Numbered from the stretch's first letter, positions 1-7,289 are shown. The stretch is DNA of 8,105 nt from an uncultured Eubacteriales bacterium (GCA_959605275.1 CAUHFD010000125.1:1-8105); one strand, 5' to 3'. Numbers and translations are program-made. Notes: generated from the sequence alone by a model not told the origin.

Positions 1-80
1 TACCACGTCTGCTATGATTCTCTTTATGTGTCCGAGTTCATTTTACCATGAACCGTTAACAAATTTGACGGCTTTCGTTG

Positions 81-785
81 TTAACACATTTCTTTCCATA
101 GCTGCTTGTAATATTCTTGCCTTCGATGCTGGCTTATTGAATAGATAAACGGCAGTCTGGGCATTCCTACCGGGATTCGGATGCCGACATGGCGATATCC
201 CATCCAGACAGGCGGTACTTTTGTTACGATGTCGTTCCCGTTTTCTACCCGTAATGTTTTATAGATTCGTTTATTGTATGATTTTTGAAAGGCACGGTTT
301 CCTATACGGGGACAACCGAACAGAGCCACTTCATAATCCCGGTCGGGAAAATGATATTGCAGATCGATTGCACAGAGTATTGCCATTGCCGCTCCTAACG
401 AATGTCCCGCTATCCGTACCTGCTTTATCTGGCTGGTGATACAATGTTGAATTTGGTGGCGAATCTTCTCTGACTTATAGGCGTTTAAAAATCCACAGTG
501 TACCCGGATTTTAGAATAAATATTTCCATAAGGGACTACTTTTTTCCAAAAAGATAGATTGTTTTTGCGGTCAGTATTGGAATCGGTGCCCCGAAAAGTA
601 ATGATAAGCAGAGACTTTTTTTGTCGTAAATAGCATTGAACGCCGGTGTCGCAGTCATCAATTACCGTAGTGTTAGTGTCAAATATGCAAGGCTGTATGT
701 CCTGATACGCTAATGCCGCCTCCTCCAGCATATGCAGAAGCTGTTGCTTATTCGTGAGAAAAACCTCCTCTCGCTCAAAAGCCAT
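81..785 (-). CDS. Class-3 lipase-like alpha/beta hydrolase
   Basis: Predicted serine hydrolase of the lipase class 3 family, which cleaves ester bonds of acylglycerols or similar lipids; the real substrate cannot be told. Numbered from an upstream in-frame Met at 797, the nucleophile elbow GHSLGAA gives Ser133, the acid is Asp189 in NGNDIVTKVPP, and the base is His203 in YRHVG. The family's FRGT oxyanion segment (68-71) and VHCGF segment (99-103) are also present, so the active site looks intact. There is no signal peptide or membrane helix, so it is probably cytoplasmic. I prefer the ATG at 785 (234 aa) because GAAGG lies 5 bases before it, while the Met at 797 (238 aa) has no ribosome binding site. 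It is divergent from the helicase and appears to be a single-gene unit. Family confidence is high; role unknown. Confidence 0.88.
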   Translation of the reverse strand: MAFEREEVFLTNKQQLLHMLEEAALAYQDIQPCIFDTNTTVIDDCDTGVQCYLRQKKSLLIITFRGTDSNTDRKNNLSFWKKVVPYGNIYSKIRVHCGFLNAYKSEKIRHQIQHCITSQIKQVRIAGHSLGAAMAILCAIDLQYHFPDRDYEVALFGCPRIGNRAFQKSYNKRIYKTLRVENGNDIVTKVPPVWMGYRHVGIRIPVGMPRLPFIYSISQHRRQEYYKQLWKEMC

Positions 786-790
786 ATTTG

Positions 791-795
791 CCTTC
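791..795 (-). promoter_or_regulatory. Ribosome binding site deciding the lipase start
   Basis: GAAGG on the minus strand, 5 bases before the ATG at 785. It lies inside the first codons of the longer reading from 797, so it can only serve the shorter start. The match is short, so the choice remains moderate. Confidence 0.45.
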
Positions 796-863
796 ATTTG
801 TTTTAATTAAGATGCTGACAAGAAATAATTTAAAAAATAGCTATGTTCATTTTTCTTTGTTTG

Positions 864-872
864 TGTTACAAT
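864..872 (+). promoter_or_regulatory. Extended -10 promoter for the helicase gene
   Basis: TG-T-TACAAT forms an extended -10 element (TG at 864-865, hexamer at 867-872). The -35 position 17 bases upstream (TGTTCA, 844-849) matches only half of TTGACA, which an extended -10 can compensate for. It would give a 5' leader of about 100 bases before the helicase start at 982. Confidence 0.45.
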
Positions 873-981
873 AGTTTTACAAACTGCAAGCATAAATTTG
901 ATTTACCGCTTGGATGCAGAATTTCAGTTCACCGGGCTGTTGCCGGCAGCGTGAATGCAATATTGTTTTGGAGGGGACCGG

Positions 982-3339
982 ATGTCAGAAATAAGGGAGA
1001 ATTTTCTGAAGTTAAAGCAGGAAATATTAAACAAAGAATTTTGTCGAATGAATGACCGTCAGCGGGAAGCAGTATTTACTGCAAGAGGCGCTGTTTTGAT
1101 TTTGGCAGGAGCAGGAAGCGGGAAGACGACTGTTCTGGTGAATCGCATTGCTTACCTGATAAATTATGGAAACGCTTATCAGTCAACATATGTTTCGGAA
1201 GATATTGATGAAGAAGACATCATGTTTTTAAAGGCGTATCAAAATGGAGAAAACGATGATATCGCCCATCTTCGGGAATTGATTGCGGTTTATCCGGCAA
1301 GACCGTGGAACATTCTTGCCATTACCTTTACCAACAAGGCGGCAAACGAGATGAAAGAGCGGCTTCGCGCGATGCTGGGCACCGTGGCGGAAGATATTAA
1401 CGCGGGTACTTTTCATTCAGTCTGTGTGCGTATTCTGCGCAGAGATATTGAAAAGCTTGGATATGAAAGAAGTTTCACAATATATGACGCCGATGACAGC
1501 CTGCGGGTGATTAAGGATTGCCTTTCTGCTTTGAACATCAGCGATAAAATGTTTCCGCCGAAAATGATCGCGCATGAGATCAGTTCTTGTAAAGATAAGT
1601 TGATTCCGCCCTCTGTGTATAAGCAACAGGTCACAGGAGATTATCGGAAATCTGAGATAGCGAAAGTGTATACCCTATATCAAAAGAAACTGAAAAACGC
1701 CAGCGCGGTGGATTTTGACGATATCATCGGATTGACTGTGGAGTTATTGGAAAAATTCCCCGAAGTGCTCGAATATTATCAAAATCGGTTTCGCTACATA
1801 TTGGTGGACGAATATCAGGATACGAACCATGCGCAGTATCGGCTAGTCAGCCTGTTGTCTCAGATGCATCATAATTTGTGCGTTGTCGGTGATGATGACC
1901 AGAGCATTTATAAGTTTCGGGGTGCAACAATCGAAAATATTCTTTCTTTTGAAAAGCAATTTGATGATGCGAAAGTAATTCGTTTGGAACAGAATTACCG
2001 CTCTACGCAAAATATTTTGGATGCCGCCAATTTTGTGATCAAAAACAATTTTGAGCGCAAGGGGAAAAATTTGTGGACCGATAACGGTACCGGGGAAAAG
2101 ATTACGGTTTACCGTGCATCGAATGAGAGCGATGAAGCAGAATATGTTACCAAAAAGATTCTTGAAAATGTAGAGAACGGCGCAAAGTATGCCGATCATG
2201 CCGTGCTGTATCGTATGAACGCACAGTCGGGCAATATTGAACGCTATTTTGTAAAATCGGGGATTCCGTATAAAATTGTCGGCGGTCACAAATTTTTTGA
2301 TCGGAAAGAAATTAAGGATCTAATATCCTATCTTAGTGTTTTAAATAACCATAATGATAATGTTCGTTTAAAACGTATTATCAATGAGCCGAAACGGGGA
2401 ATCGGAGATTCCACCGTAGCCGCCTGTGAGAAAATTGCAGACGGCATGGGTATGTCGCTGTTTGATGTCATCAGCACATCAGATACCTTTCAGGCTCTCG
2501 GCAGAAAAAGCATCTCTCTCATGGGATTTGCCAACATGATAAAAGAACTGACCGACAGTGCAGAGCAACATTCTCTGGGTGAATTGTTTGATGAACTGCT
2601 GGAACAGACCGGTTATATGCTCTCTTTGATCGCACTGGGGGAAGAGGGAAAAAATCGGATTGAAAACGTCAAGGAATTAAAATCCATGATGATGAAATAT
2701 GAGGAGGAAAACAGTGACGGAGGTCTATCCGGTTTTCTGGAGGAAGTTGCGCTTTATACCGATCTGGACTCCGTTAATGAGGACGAAGATACCGTTATTC
2801 TGATGACCTTGCATTCTGCGAAAGGCTTGGAGTATCCGAATGTATTTATCATCGGCATGGAGGAAGGAATTTTTCCCGGCAGAATGTCGAACACACAGGA
2901 AGAACTGGAGGAGGAGCGGCGGCTTGCTTATGTTGGCATTACCCGTGCCAAGACCAAGCTGTTTCTGACTAATGCAGCGCAGAGAATGCTGTTCGGTTCA
3001 ACGCAATATAATTCACAATCCCGGTTTATTGAAGAAATTCCGAAGGAACTCAAAGACAGTACCAATGCATCGGTTTCCTCTTATCATGTAGATTACAGTT
3101 ATGGAAGCGGTGTTTCGGTTAAAACTCCGAAACCGGCGGTTAGTTCTGTCGGGACGGCTCCTAAGAAAGAAAAAGCTGTGATTGATTACGCCGTCGGGGA
3201 TACTGTTTGCCACAAAACATTTGGAGAAGGTATTGTCTTAAAAATGACGCCAATGGGAAACGATACGTTGGTGGAAGTTGCATTCAGCTCTGGTACCAAA
3301 AAAATCATGGCAAATTTTGCGAAGCTTAATAAAATGTGA
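982..3339 (+). CDS. pcrA: ATP-dependent DNA helicase PcrA/UvrD (superfamily 1A)
   Basis: 3'-5' DNA helicase acting in nucleotide-excision and mismatch repair, plasmid replication and removal of RecA or stalled RNA polymerase. All SF1A motifs are present in its 785 residues: Walker A AGAGSGKTT (42-50, Lys48), motif Ia ITFTNKA (114-120), Walker B LVDEYQD (274-280), motif III GDDDQSIYKFRGA (303-315), motif IV EQNYRS (336-341), motif V TLHSAKGLEY (609-618) and motif VI VGITRAKT (651-658). The C-terminus GDTVCHKTFGEGIV (739-752) matches the Tudor-like domain by which PcrA contacts RNA polymerase. An acidic insertion of about 40 residues lies between the Walker A helix and motif Ia (roughly 62-107). 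The ATG at 982 is chosen because a GGAGGGG ribosome binding site (970-976) precedes it by 5 bases; an ATG at 955 lies upstream of that site. Single gene ended by the hairpin at 3352-3395. Confidence 0.97.
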   Translation: MSEIRENFLKLKQEILNKEFCRMNDRQREAVFTARGAVLILAGAGSGKTTVLVNRIAYLINYGNAYQSTYVSEDIDEEDIMFLKAYQNGENDDIAHLRELIAVYPARPWNILAITFTNKAANEMKERLRAMLGTVAEDINAGTFHSVCVRILRRDIEKLGYERSFTIYDADDSLRVIKDCLSALNISDKMFPPKMIAHEISSCKDKLIPPSVYKQQVTGDYRKSEIAKVYTLYQKKLKNASAVDFDDIIGLTVELLEKFPEVLEYYQNRFRYILVDEYQDTNHAQYRLVSLLSQMHHNLCVVGDDDQSIYKFRGATIENILSFEKQFDDAKVIRLEQNYRSTQNILDAANFVIKNNFERKGKNLWTDNGTGEKITVYRASNESDEAEYVTKKILENVENGAKYADHAVLYRMNAQSGNIERYFVKSGIPYKIVGGHKFFDRKEIKDLISYLSVLNNHNDNVRLKRIINEPKRGIGDSTVAACEKIADGMGMSLFDVISTSDTFQALGRKSISLMGFANMIKELTDSAEQHSLGELFDELLEQTGYMLSLIALGEEGKNRIENVKELKSMMMKYEEENSDGGLSGFLEEVALYTDLDSVNEDEDTVILMTLHSAKGLEYPNVFIIGMEEGIFPGRMSNTQEELEEERRLAYVGITRAKTKLFLTNAAQRMLFGSTQYNSQSRFIEEIPKELKDSTNASVSSYHVDYSYGSGVSVKTPKPAVSSVGTAPKKEKAVIDYAVGDTVCHKTFGEGIVLKMTPMGNDTLVEVAFSSGTKKIMANFAKLNKM

Positions 3340-3351
3340 TGATATTGCTTT

Positions 3352-3395
3352 TACACGCTCAAGCCGAAGAACGGTCCATTCGGCTTGAGCGTGTA
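3352..3395. terminator. Hairpin terminator between convergent genes
   Basis: A perfect 17-bp inverted repeat (3352-3368 with 3379-3395) encloses a 10-base loop. It sits in the 56-base gap between the helicase stop and the stop of the convergent minus-strand gene, almost touching the latter. The plus-strand tail (ATTATTG) is slightly more U-rich than the minus-strand one (AAAAGC), but neither has a true U-tract. It is probably a shared terminator or 3'-end stabiliser. Confidence 0.7.
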
Positions 3396-3893
3396 TTATT
3401 GTATCATCGCATAGTAGGTTCGCATAATGGCATTCCATGTCAATGCATTGATTTCTCCGGTTTCGGGTAGTCTGCTGATTTTCTGTATTGCCTTGACATT
3501 ATCTTCAGTGTCTTGACCATAAGTACCCACTTCAGAAACATATTTTATGTTGTTGACCTGTCCTCCAATTTCATTCATCATTACCTGCATCAAAGCCACA
3601 TAGCTACCCGAATCGCCTTGCTTTAAAACACCGTCCGGGATTGGAAATGCCGGCATGTTAAGGGGTGGTTTTTGCTGATAAAGCAATACAAGATATACTT
3701 GATAAATGCGGTCCCAGGTTTGAAAGTCAACAATTCCTGTTACCGGTAGTCCGAAATCTTGCTGAAAGGCACGGACCGCTTCGGTGGTCAGCGGTCCGAA
3801 ATAGCCGTCCGGTTTTAATTCCGGGATGTTTTTATAATGCGCGGATATCAGCCGTAAATAGCCTTGCAGTTCTCTGATGGGTTGCTTTTCCAT
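3396..3893 (-). CDS. Small protein with two peptidoglycan-binding domains
   Basis: 165 residues made almost entirely of two PG_binding_1-type repeats, the three-helix module that binds peptidoglycan in many wall hydrolases and spore proteins. Repeat 1 spans about 6-65 and carries DGYFGPLTTEAVRAFQ followed by GLPVTGIVDFQTW. Repeat 2 spans about 88-160, with QGDSG, GTYGQDTEDNVKAIQ and TGEINALTW. There is no catalytic domain, signal peptide or membrane helix. The start is the ATG at 3893, served by GAAAGGA. A longer reading from a GTG at 3917, directly abutting the previous stop, has its start upstream of that site and is unlikely. It is the last gene of a three-gene unit, 24 bases after the SpoIID-like gene whose repeats it resembles, so it may have arisen by duplication from it. 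The role is inferred as a peptidoglycan- or cortex-binding accessory protein. Confidence 0.87.
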   Translation of the reverse strand: MEKQPIRELQGYLRLISAHYKNIPELKPDGYFGPLTTEAVRAFQQDFGLPVTGIVDFQTWDRIYQVYLVLLYQQKPPLNMPAFPIPDGVLKQGDSGSYVALMQVMMNEIGGQVNNIKYVSEVGTYGQDTEDNVKAIQKISRLPETGEINALTWNAIMRTYYAMIQ

Positions 3894-3904
3894 TTTGAGA
3901 TCAT

Positions 3905-3911
3905 TCCTTTC
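3905..3911 (-). promoter_or_regulatory. Ribosome binding site deciding the start at 3893
   Basis: GAAAGGA on the minus strand, 11 bases before the ATG at 3893. It lies downstream of the alternative GTG at 3917 and so supports the shorter protein. The spacing is slightly long. Confidence 0.45.
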
Positions 3912-3917
3912 TTCCAC

Positions 3918-5333
3918 CTAATCTCTGTCATTCATGCCTTCAGATAAATCGGTTCCGGCAAATTGTCCGGGATTGTTCGAGATTTCCGAAATGACATCGT
4001 CATATACCGATGCAATTTTGTTCCAGGTTCCCAGAGCGACTACGCCGGTCGGCGGGATACCGAATATACGCTGAAAAGCAATGACTGCCTGTTTGGTTTC
4101 GGAGCCGAAATATCCGGTCGGAGTCACGGTGGGGATGCTGGTATATACTCTGGCAATGGTGTTTAAATATCTTTGCATAATTGCCACTGATTCTCCGGAA
4201 GATCCTTGTGTTAAAACTCTTCCGGGATATAGTGCTACCTGATTGCCGAAATAATTAATAGGAATCGTATCGATAATACCGATGTAGGTTTCAAACAGAT
4301 TGTTCCAGGTTTGTCTTCCTACAATTCCGTCCAACGGCAGTCCTGCATATGCTTGAAATGCGTATATGGCGTCTCTTGTTTCGGTGCCATATATTCCGTC
4401 AACGGCGACAACCGGTATTTGGCTGATAAAGTTACCGATTACAGCTAAATAGTATTGGATCACCTGTACTTCCGGTCCGGTATCTCCCGGTCCGATTGTT
4501 TCCGGAAATTGTAAAGCAATATCTTCGTATTTTACGCCTTCAGAGTTCAGCTCGGCAAGACGTTTTACAGCTGTATACAAATAAGTCAGGCGGTACCAGG
4601 TTGCCTTTCCGACCAAACCGTCCGGAGTAAGATTAAAGATCCGTTGGAATGCCTTGACTGCGTCTTCGGTATTTTTTGAGAACACTCCATCCACGGGGGT
4701 GATTTTCGGGATCGCAGGATAATTTTGCGAAACCCTGTTGAGATATTTTTGCAGTGTAACCACGTCATTTCCCACCTCGCCGATTTGCAGGACCCGCCCG
4801 GGATAAGACTCTGCATTGATGCGCACCGGAGCGTCTTGCACGATGTTGATATCATCGCCATAGTAGTATTGTAAAATTTCGTAAGGAGTGTATCCCTGAT
4901 TGGCAAGCGGGACGGTTCCCCATTGTGATAACCCTGCACAGGTTACCGTTGTACCGTTGCAAAATTGTGCAAAAAAAGGTTGGATATTATCTTGCTTGGT
5001 TAGATAGTCATTGAATAATTCGTCTACAATCCGGTCGACATCCTCATAAATGTTTCGTCCGTAAACAAAAGCCTGATCCACGCTGGTAGAATTTGTGATG
5101 TCGAAATCATAGCCCCTGCTGCGGTACCATTCGGTATATATTCTGTTTAGGGCAAAGGATACCTGCGCGTAAATGTTTGCGCGTAGGGAATTTTCCGGCC
5201 AGGTAGGATAGATTTCACTGGATGCGACATTTTTTAAATAGTCAGGAAAAGTTATTGTAACATTCTGTGCATTACTGTCCGGTGCACCGAGATGTACTAC
5301 GATGCTTTCCGGAATATAGGGCTGACCAGTCAT
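3918..5333 (-). CDS. SpoIID-like domain fused to three peptidoglycan-binding repeats
   Basis: 471 residues, numbered from the ATG at 5333. Residues about 30-160 resemble SpoIID/LytB, the lytic transglycosylase that trims glycan strands during engulfment: ASSEIYPTWPENSLRANIYAQ matches the family's segment with the catalytic Glu (here Glu40), and GLSQWGTVPLANQGYTPYEILQYYYG matches its C-terminal signature. Two cysteines (Cys125, Cys132) lie just before that signature; the usual HG of HGVGMSQWGA is replaced by TC. Three peptidoglycan-binding repeats follow, at about 177-258, 279-352 and 368-444, each with a DG-[IVY]-[FY] start, a conserved AFQ and a G-x-[VA]-x(4)-TW end. The C-terminal tail is polar. 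There is no signal peptide or transmembrane anchor, unlike classic SpoIID. Middle gene of the unit. A wall-remodelling or spore-envelope role is inferred; catalytic activity is uncertain. Confidence 0.85.
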   Translation of the reverse strand: MTGQPYIPESIVVHLGAPDSNAQNVTITFPDYLKNVASSEIYPTWPENSLRANIYAQVSFALNRIYTEWYRSRGYDFDITNSTSVDQAFVYGRNIYEDVDRIVDELFNDYLTKQDNIQPFFAQFCNGTTVTCAGLSQWGTVPLANQGYTPYEILQYYYGDDINIVQDAPVRINAESYPGRVLQIGEVGNDVVTLQKYLNRVSQNYPAIPKITPVDGVFSKNTEDAVKAFQRIFNLTPDGLVGKATWYRLTYLYTAVKRLAELNSEGVKYEDIALQFPETIGPGDTGPEVQVIQYYLAVIGNFISQIPVVAVDGIYGTETRDAIYAFQAYAGLPLDGIVGRQTWNNLFETYIGIIDTIPINYFGNQVALYPGRVLTQGSSGESVAIMQRYLNTIARVYTSIPTVTPTGYFGSETKQAVIAFQRIFGIPPTGVVALGTWNKIASVYDDVISEISNNPGQFAGTDLSEGMNDRD

Positions 5334-5344
5334 AATTGCGGTCA

Positions 5345-5350
5345 CTCCTT
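5345..5350 (-). promoter_or_regulatory. Ribosome binding site deciding the start at 5333
   Basis: AAGGAG on the minus strand, 11 bases before the ATG at 5333. It overlaps an in-frame GTG at 5345 by one base, so that GTG cannot use it and the 475-residue reading is unlikely. Confidence 0.6.
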
Positions 5351-5365
5351 TTCATTCATTTTGCG

Positions 5366-6169
5366 TTATTCTAACAGGGAATGCTTTTTTGTATCAAACT
5401 CATTGTTGGACGCGGACGGATTTACATCTTTTTCTGCAAGCGGAATAAAAGAGATAGGCAAAATAGCGGTTTGCCCCGCAAATATTTGAACATCATTAAC
5501 GATGGTTGTGTAATAATCGGGATGTGATGCGATAACCAGGTAAACACCATATGGAATCACTGTTACCGGCTCAGGCTGTTCCGATAAATTTGCCGGCGGA
5601 GCGGGGAGCTCGACCCGATCTGTATTTCCGCTGGTATCAGTTTGCAAGTTCCATATTAGGTTGGTAGCATTTTTGACTTTTCTTAAAACCAATACAATTG
5701 CCGATTCTATCGGAATTGCTTCATTGGCAGCGGATACCTGAACCTGCAGCCAACCGGTGTCAGTGTATTCTATATTGTCGGGCTCAGAAGGACTTTTACT
5801 GATAATGTCTTTTACTTCTTCCGGTGTTCGGGCATAAGACGTATCACCTGATATATCGGTGAGACCGTCTGAGACAGTTGTTTCGGGCAAACTTGTATCT
5901 TCTTGCTCCGGTGGAATGTTTTGCATCTGTTCCGTTTCGATATTTTCATCCGTTATTAGATCTTCAATCTGTGTTTCAGTCGGCAGACCGATGCCGTCAT
6001 CATTCGCTTTTTCTTCTGATGGTTGGGAAAAAGAATCAGCTGATACTTCTGTTGCCGGAATTTGTTCCGGATATAGATCACTGTATTTTTGTCGGTATTT
6101 CATAGCTTCTTCTTTATATTTTTGAATCAAGTACTCCATATTTTGCTGTTCGCTCATCTTGTTTTCCAT
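5366..6169 (-). CDS. Transthyretin-like (carboxypeptidase-regulatory-like) domain protein with acidic linker
   Basis: 267 residues, not a recognised named gene. The N-terminus (about 5-32) is a charged, probably helical or coiled-coil stretch rich in Lys, Glu, Gln and Tyr. Residues about 35-135 are an acidic, Pro/Glu/Thr/Ser-rich stretch that looks disordered. Residues about 139-245 form a beta-rich domain: GWLQVQVSAANEAIPIESAIVLV, a DTSGNT turn, PYGVYLVIASHPDYYTTIV and a final hydrophobic strand. This follows the pattern of transthyretin-like or carboxypeptidase-regulatory-like folds, which usually mediate binding or structure rather than catalysis. There is no signal peptide or membrane helix. 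The ATG at 6169 has GGAG 8 bases upstream. It is the first gene of the three-gene unit, 32 bases before the SpoIID-like gene. A structural role in the same envelope assembly is inferred from context. Confidence 0.82.
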   Translation of the reverse strand: MENKMSEQQNMEYLIQKYKEEAMKYRQKYSDLYPEQIPATEVSADSFSQPSEEKANDDGIGLPTETQIEDLITDENIETEQMQNIPPEQEDTSLPETTVSDGLTDISGDTSYARTPEEVKDIISKSPSEPDNIEYTDTGWLQVQVSAANEAIPIESAIVLVLRKVKNATNLIWNLQTDTSGNTDRVELPAPPANLSEQPEPVTVIPYGVYLVIASHPDYYTTIVNDVQIFAGQTAILPISFIPLAEKDVNPSASNNEFDTKKHSLLE

Positions 6170-6191
6170 ATGACACGCTCCGTTTCTTTGC

Positions 6192-6355
6192 TTATACTAA
6201 AATCTAATGAAACACTTTCATTCTTTCCGACCTGAATTGCACCAGAACGTGTTGTCCTCCTTGCCGGGCGTCAGCCCAGCGGCGTCGTCTGCCTTTTCCG
6301 GTACAATTCATTCTCGGAAATTGATGAAAGCTTTCAATCAGATTTTAGTATTAAA
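6192..6355. repeat. Long imperfect palindrome (~54- and 60-base arms, 50-base GC-rich loop)
   Basis: The left arm (6192-6245) and the reverse complement of the right arm (6296-6355) align along their whole length with a few 1-2 base gaps. Shared blocks include TACTAAAATCT, CTTTCAT, TTTCCGA, TGAATTG and ACC-x-GAA. The 50-base centre is much richer in G+C than the AT-rich arms and contains its own GGGC/GCCC hairpin. Several arm mismatches become G-U pairs if the minus strand is transcribed, which is the direction of the downstream three-gene unit. It could be a structured leader RNA or a miniature inverted-repeat element. It matches no RNA family I can name. Confidence 0.7.
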
Positions 6356-6356
6356 A

Positions 6357-6392
6357 TGTAGTGAAAATGATTGCAATGGTTTCATTATCTAC
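6357..6392. repeat. Short imperfect inverted repeat with an ATTGCAAT core
   Basis: A palindromic core ATTGCAAT (6370-6377) is flanked by TGAAAA on the left and TTTCATTA on the right, giving a hairpin of roughly 14 pairs with bulges. It directly adjoins the long palindrome and repeats its TGAAA/TTTCA theme. It may be an operator or an extra stem of the same structure; the evidence is modest. Confidence 0.35.
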
Positions 6393-6462
6393 TATAACAA
6401 ATACGCAACCATTCAGAGAGATATGACTTGTTTTTGAAAAAGGACAGGTTTTATACGTAAAG

Positions 6463-6493
6463 AACCCCCATCCTTGAAAAAAGGATGGGGGTT
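6463..6493 (-). terminator. Rho-independent terminator of the LexA-like repressor gene
   Basis: A perfect 13-bp stem with a five-C/G run (6463-6475 with 6481-6493) and a 5-base loop. Read on the minus strand it ends GGGGGTTCTTTACG, a short U-rich tail. It starts about 35 bases after the stop codon of the repressor at 6528, so it separates that gene from the three-gene unit beyond. Confidence 0.75.
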
Positions 6494-6527
6494 AACTGAT
6501 TTGTTTTGGGGAATATATGAAGTGGCT

Positions 6528-7289
6528 CTACAATGTTCCTAAAACTTTCCCGATGCAGGAAACGGTATCGTATTCATGAATGGGAATCGGTCGGTATTTC
6601 GGATTCAAAGAAATCAGTTGATTGCGTCCGAGCTTTTTAAAATATCCTTCACCGTTTAGAATGAAAATACCGTATTCACCTTGCTCGACGGCAGACTGTT
6701 CTCTGACCAGTAAAATATCTCCGTTATGATAGCGTGGTTCCATACTGTCACCGTTAATGCGCAGTGCAAAATCAGCGCGTTCAGTTATGGGGTTTCGTTC
6801 CACTTCAATTTCCTCTTTATAAGAATCGTTTAGATAGATACCGGTACCGGCAGAAACAGGCAGATCGTAAAAAACGATAGGAATGATGTTGTCATCCTCC
6901 GGCAGACTGCGGGCAGCCGCTTCGGAAGAAACCGATTGGACGGACTGGGCGTGCATCCGTTCCGTTTCATTGTCAATAATCAAATGAACAAGACTTTTAC
7001 CGTTGCTGTCCAGAGCAATATATTTTTGAATATAAGCACGTTCTGTCTTAGATAGGTCGCTGTCGGCAACAGGAACGTCCACATCCAAAATATCATTAAT
7101 AGAAATGTTCAAAATATTACAGATGCGAATCAGCGTTTCGATATCCGGAGAATTTTTACCTTTGGTCCAGTTGGTAACAGCGGCTTGTGAAACATCTAAT
7201 AATTCCGATAATTTTTTTTGAGTCATTTTATTTTCTTTTAGATAATAATTTAAGTTTTGCTGCAAATTATCACGCACTGTGCCCATCAT
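6528..7289 (-). CDS. LexA/CI-type repressor: XRE helix-turn-helix plus S24 self-cleaving peptidase domain
   Basis: 253 residues. The N-terminal XRE-type DNA-binding domain spans about 8-66, with its helix-turn-helix in TQKKLSELLDVSQAAVTNW (23-41). A linker follows, then an S24 peptidase fold from about 135 to the end. The catalytic Ser182 (GDSMEP) and Lys218 (GYFKKL) of LexA-type autoproteolysis are both present. Ala147-Gly148 (PVSAG) is the likely self-cleavage bond. In this family, activated RecA nucleoprotein stimulates cleavage and inactivates the repressor after DNA damage. The start at 7289 follows AAGGAAG, and an adjacent ATG at 7286 is nearly as good. It may be the chromosomal SOS regulator or a phage-type CI repressor; no phage genes are visible here. 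Divergent from the small membrane protein, which is its most likely target besides itself. Confidence 0.92.
   Translation of the reverse strand: MMGTVRDNLQQNLNYYLKENKMTQKKLSELLDVSQAAVTNWTKGKNSPDIETLIRICNILNISINDILDVDVPVADSDLSKTERAYIQKYIALDSNGKSLVHLIIDNETERMHAQSVQSVSSEAAARSLPEDDNIIPIVFYDLPVSAGTGIYLNDSYKEEIEVERNPITERADFALRINGDSMEPRYHNGDILLVREQSAVEQGEYGIFILNGEGYFKKLGRNQLISLNPKYRPIPIHEYDTVSCIGKVLGTL

Noticed and set aside
36..85. Two small inverted repeats after the lipase stop (36-53 and 55-85)
   Set aside because: The stems are only 6 and 8 bp, AT-rich and without a U-tract, and the second overlaps the stop codon. Too weak to call a terminator.
1843..2289. Minus-strand open frame of 148 codons
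   Set aside because: It is fully inside the helicase gene, opposite conserved motifs, so it is a shadow of strong coding sequence.
4586..4939. Minus-strand open frame of 117 codons
   Set aside because: It is a shifted frame within the SpoIID-like/peptidoglycan-binding gene, whose own frame carries clear domain motifs.
3396..6169. Phage endolysin or tail-lysin cluster
   Set aside because: Peptidoglycan-binding repeats occur in lysins, but there is no amidase, muramidase or peptidase domain, no holin and no structural phage gene nearby.
6207..6437. Plus-strand open frame of 76 codons
   Set aside because: It lies on top of the long palindrome and the short inverted repeat, has no ribosome binding site that I can see, and its translation looks like random composition.
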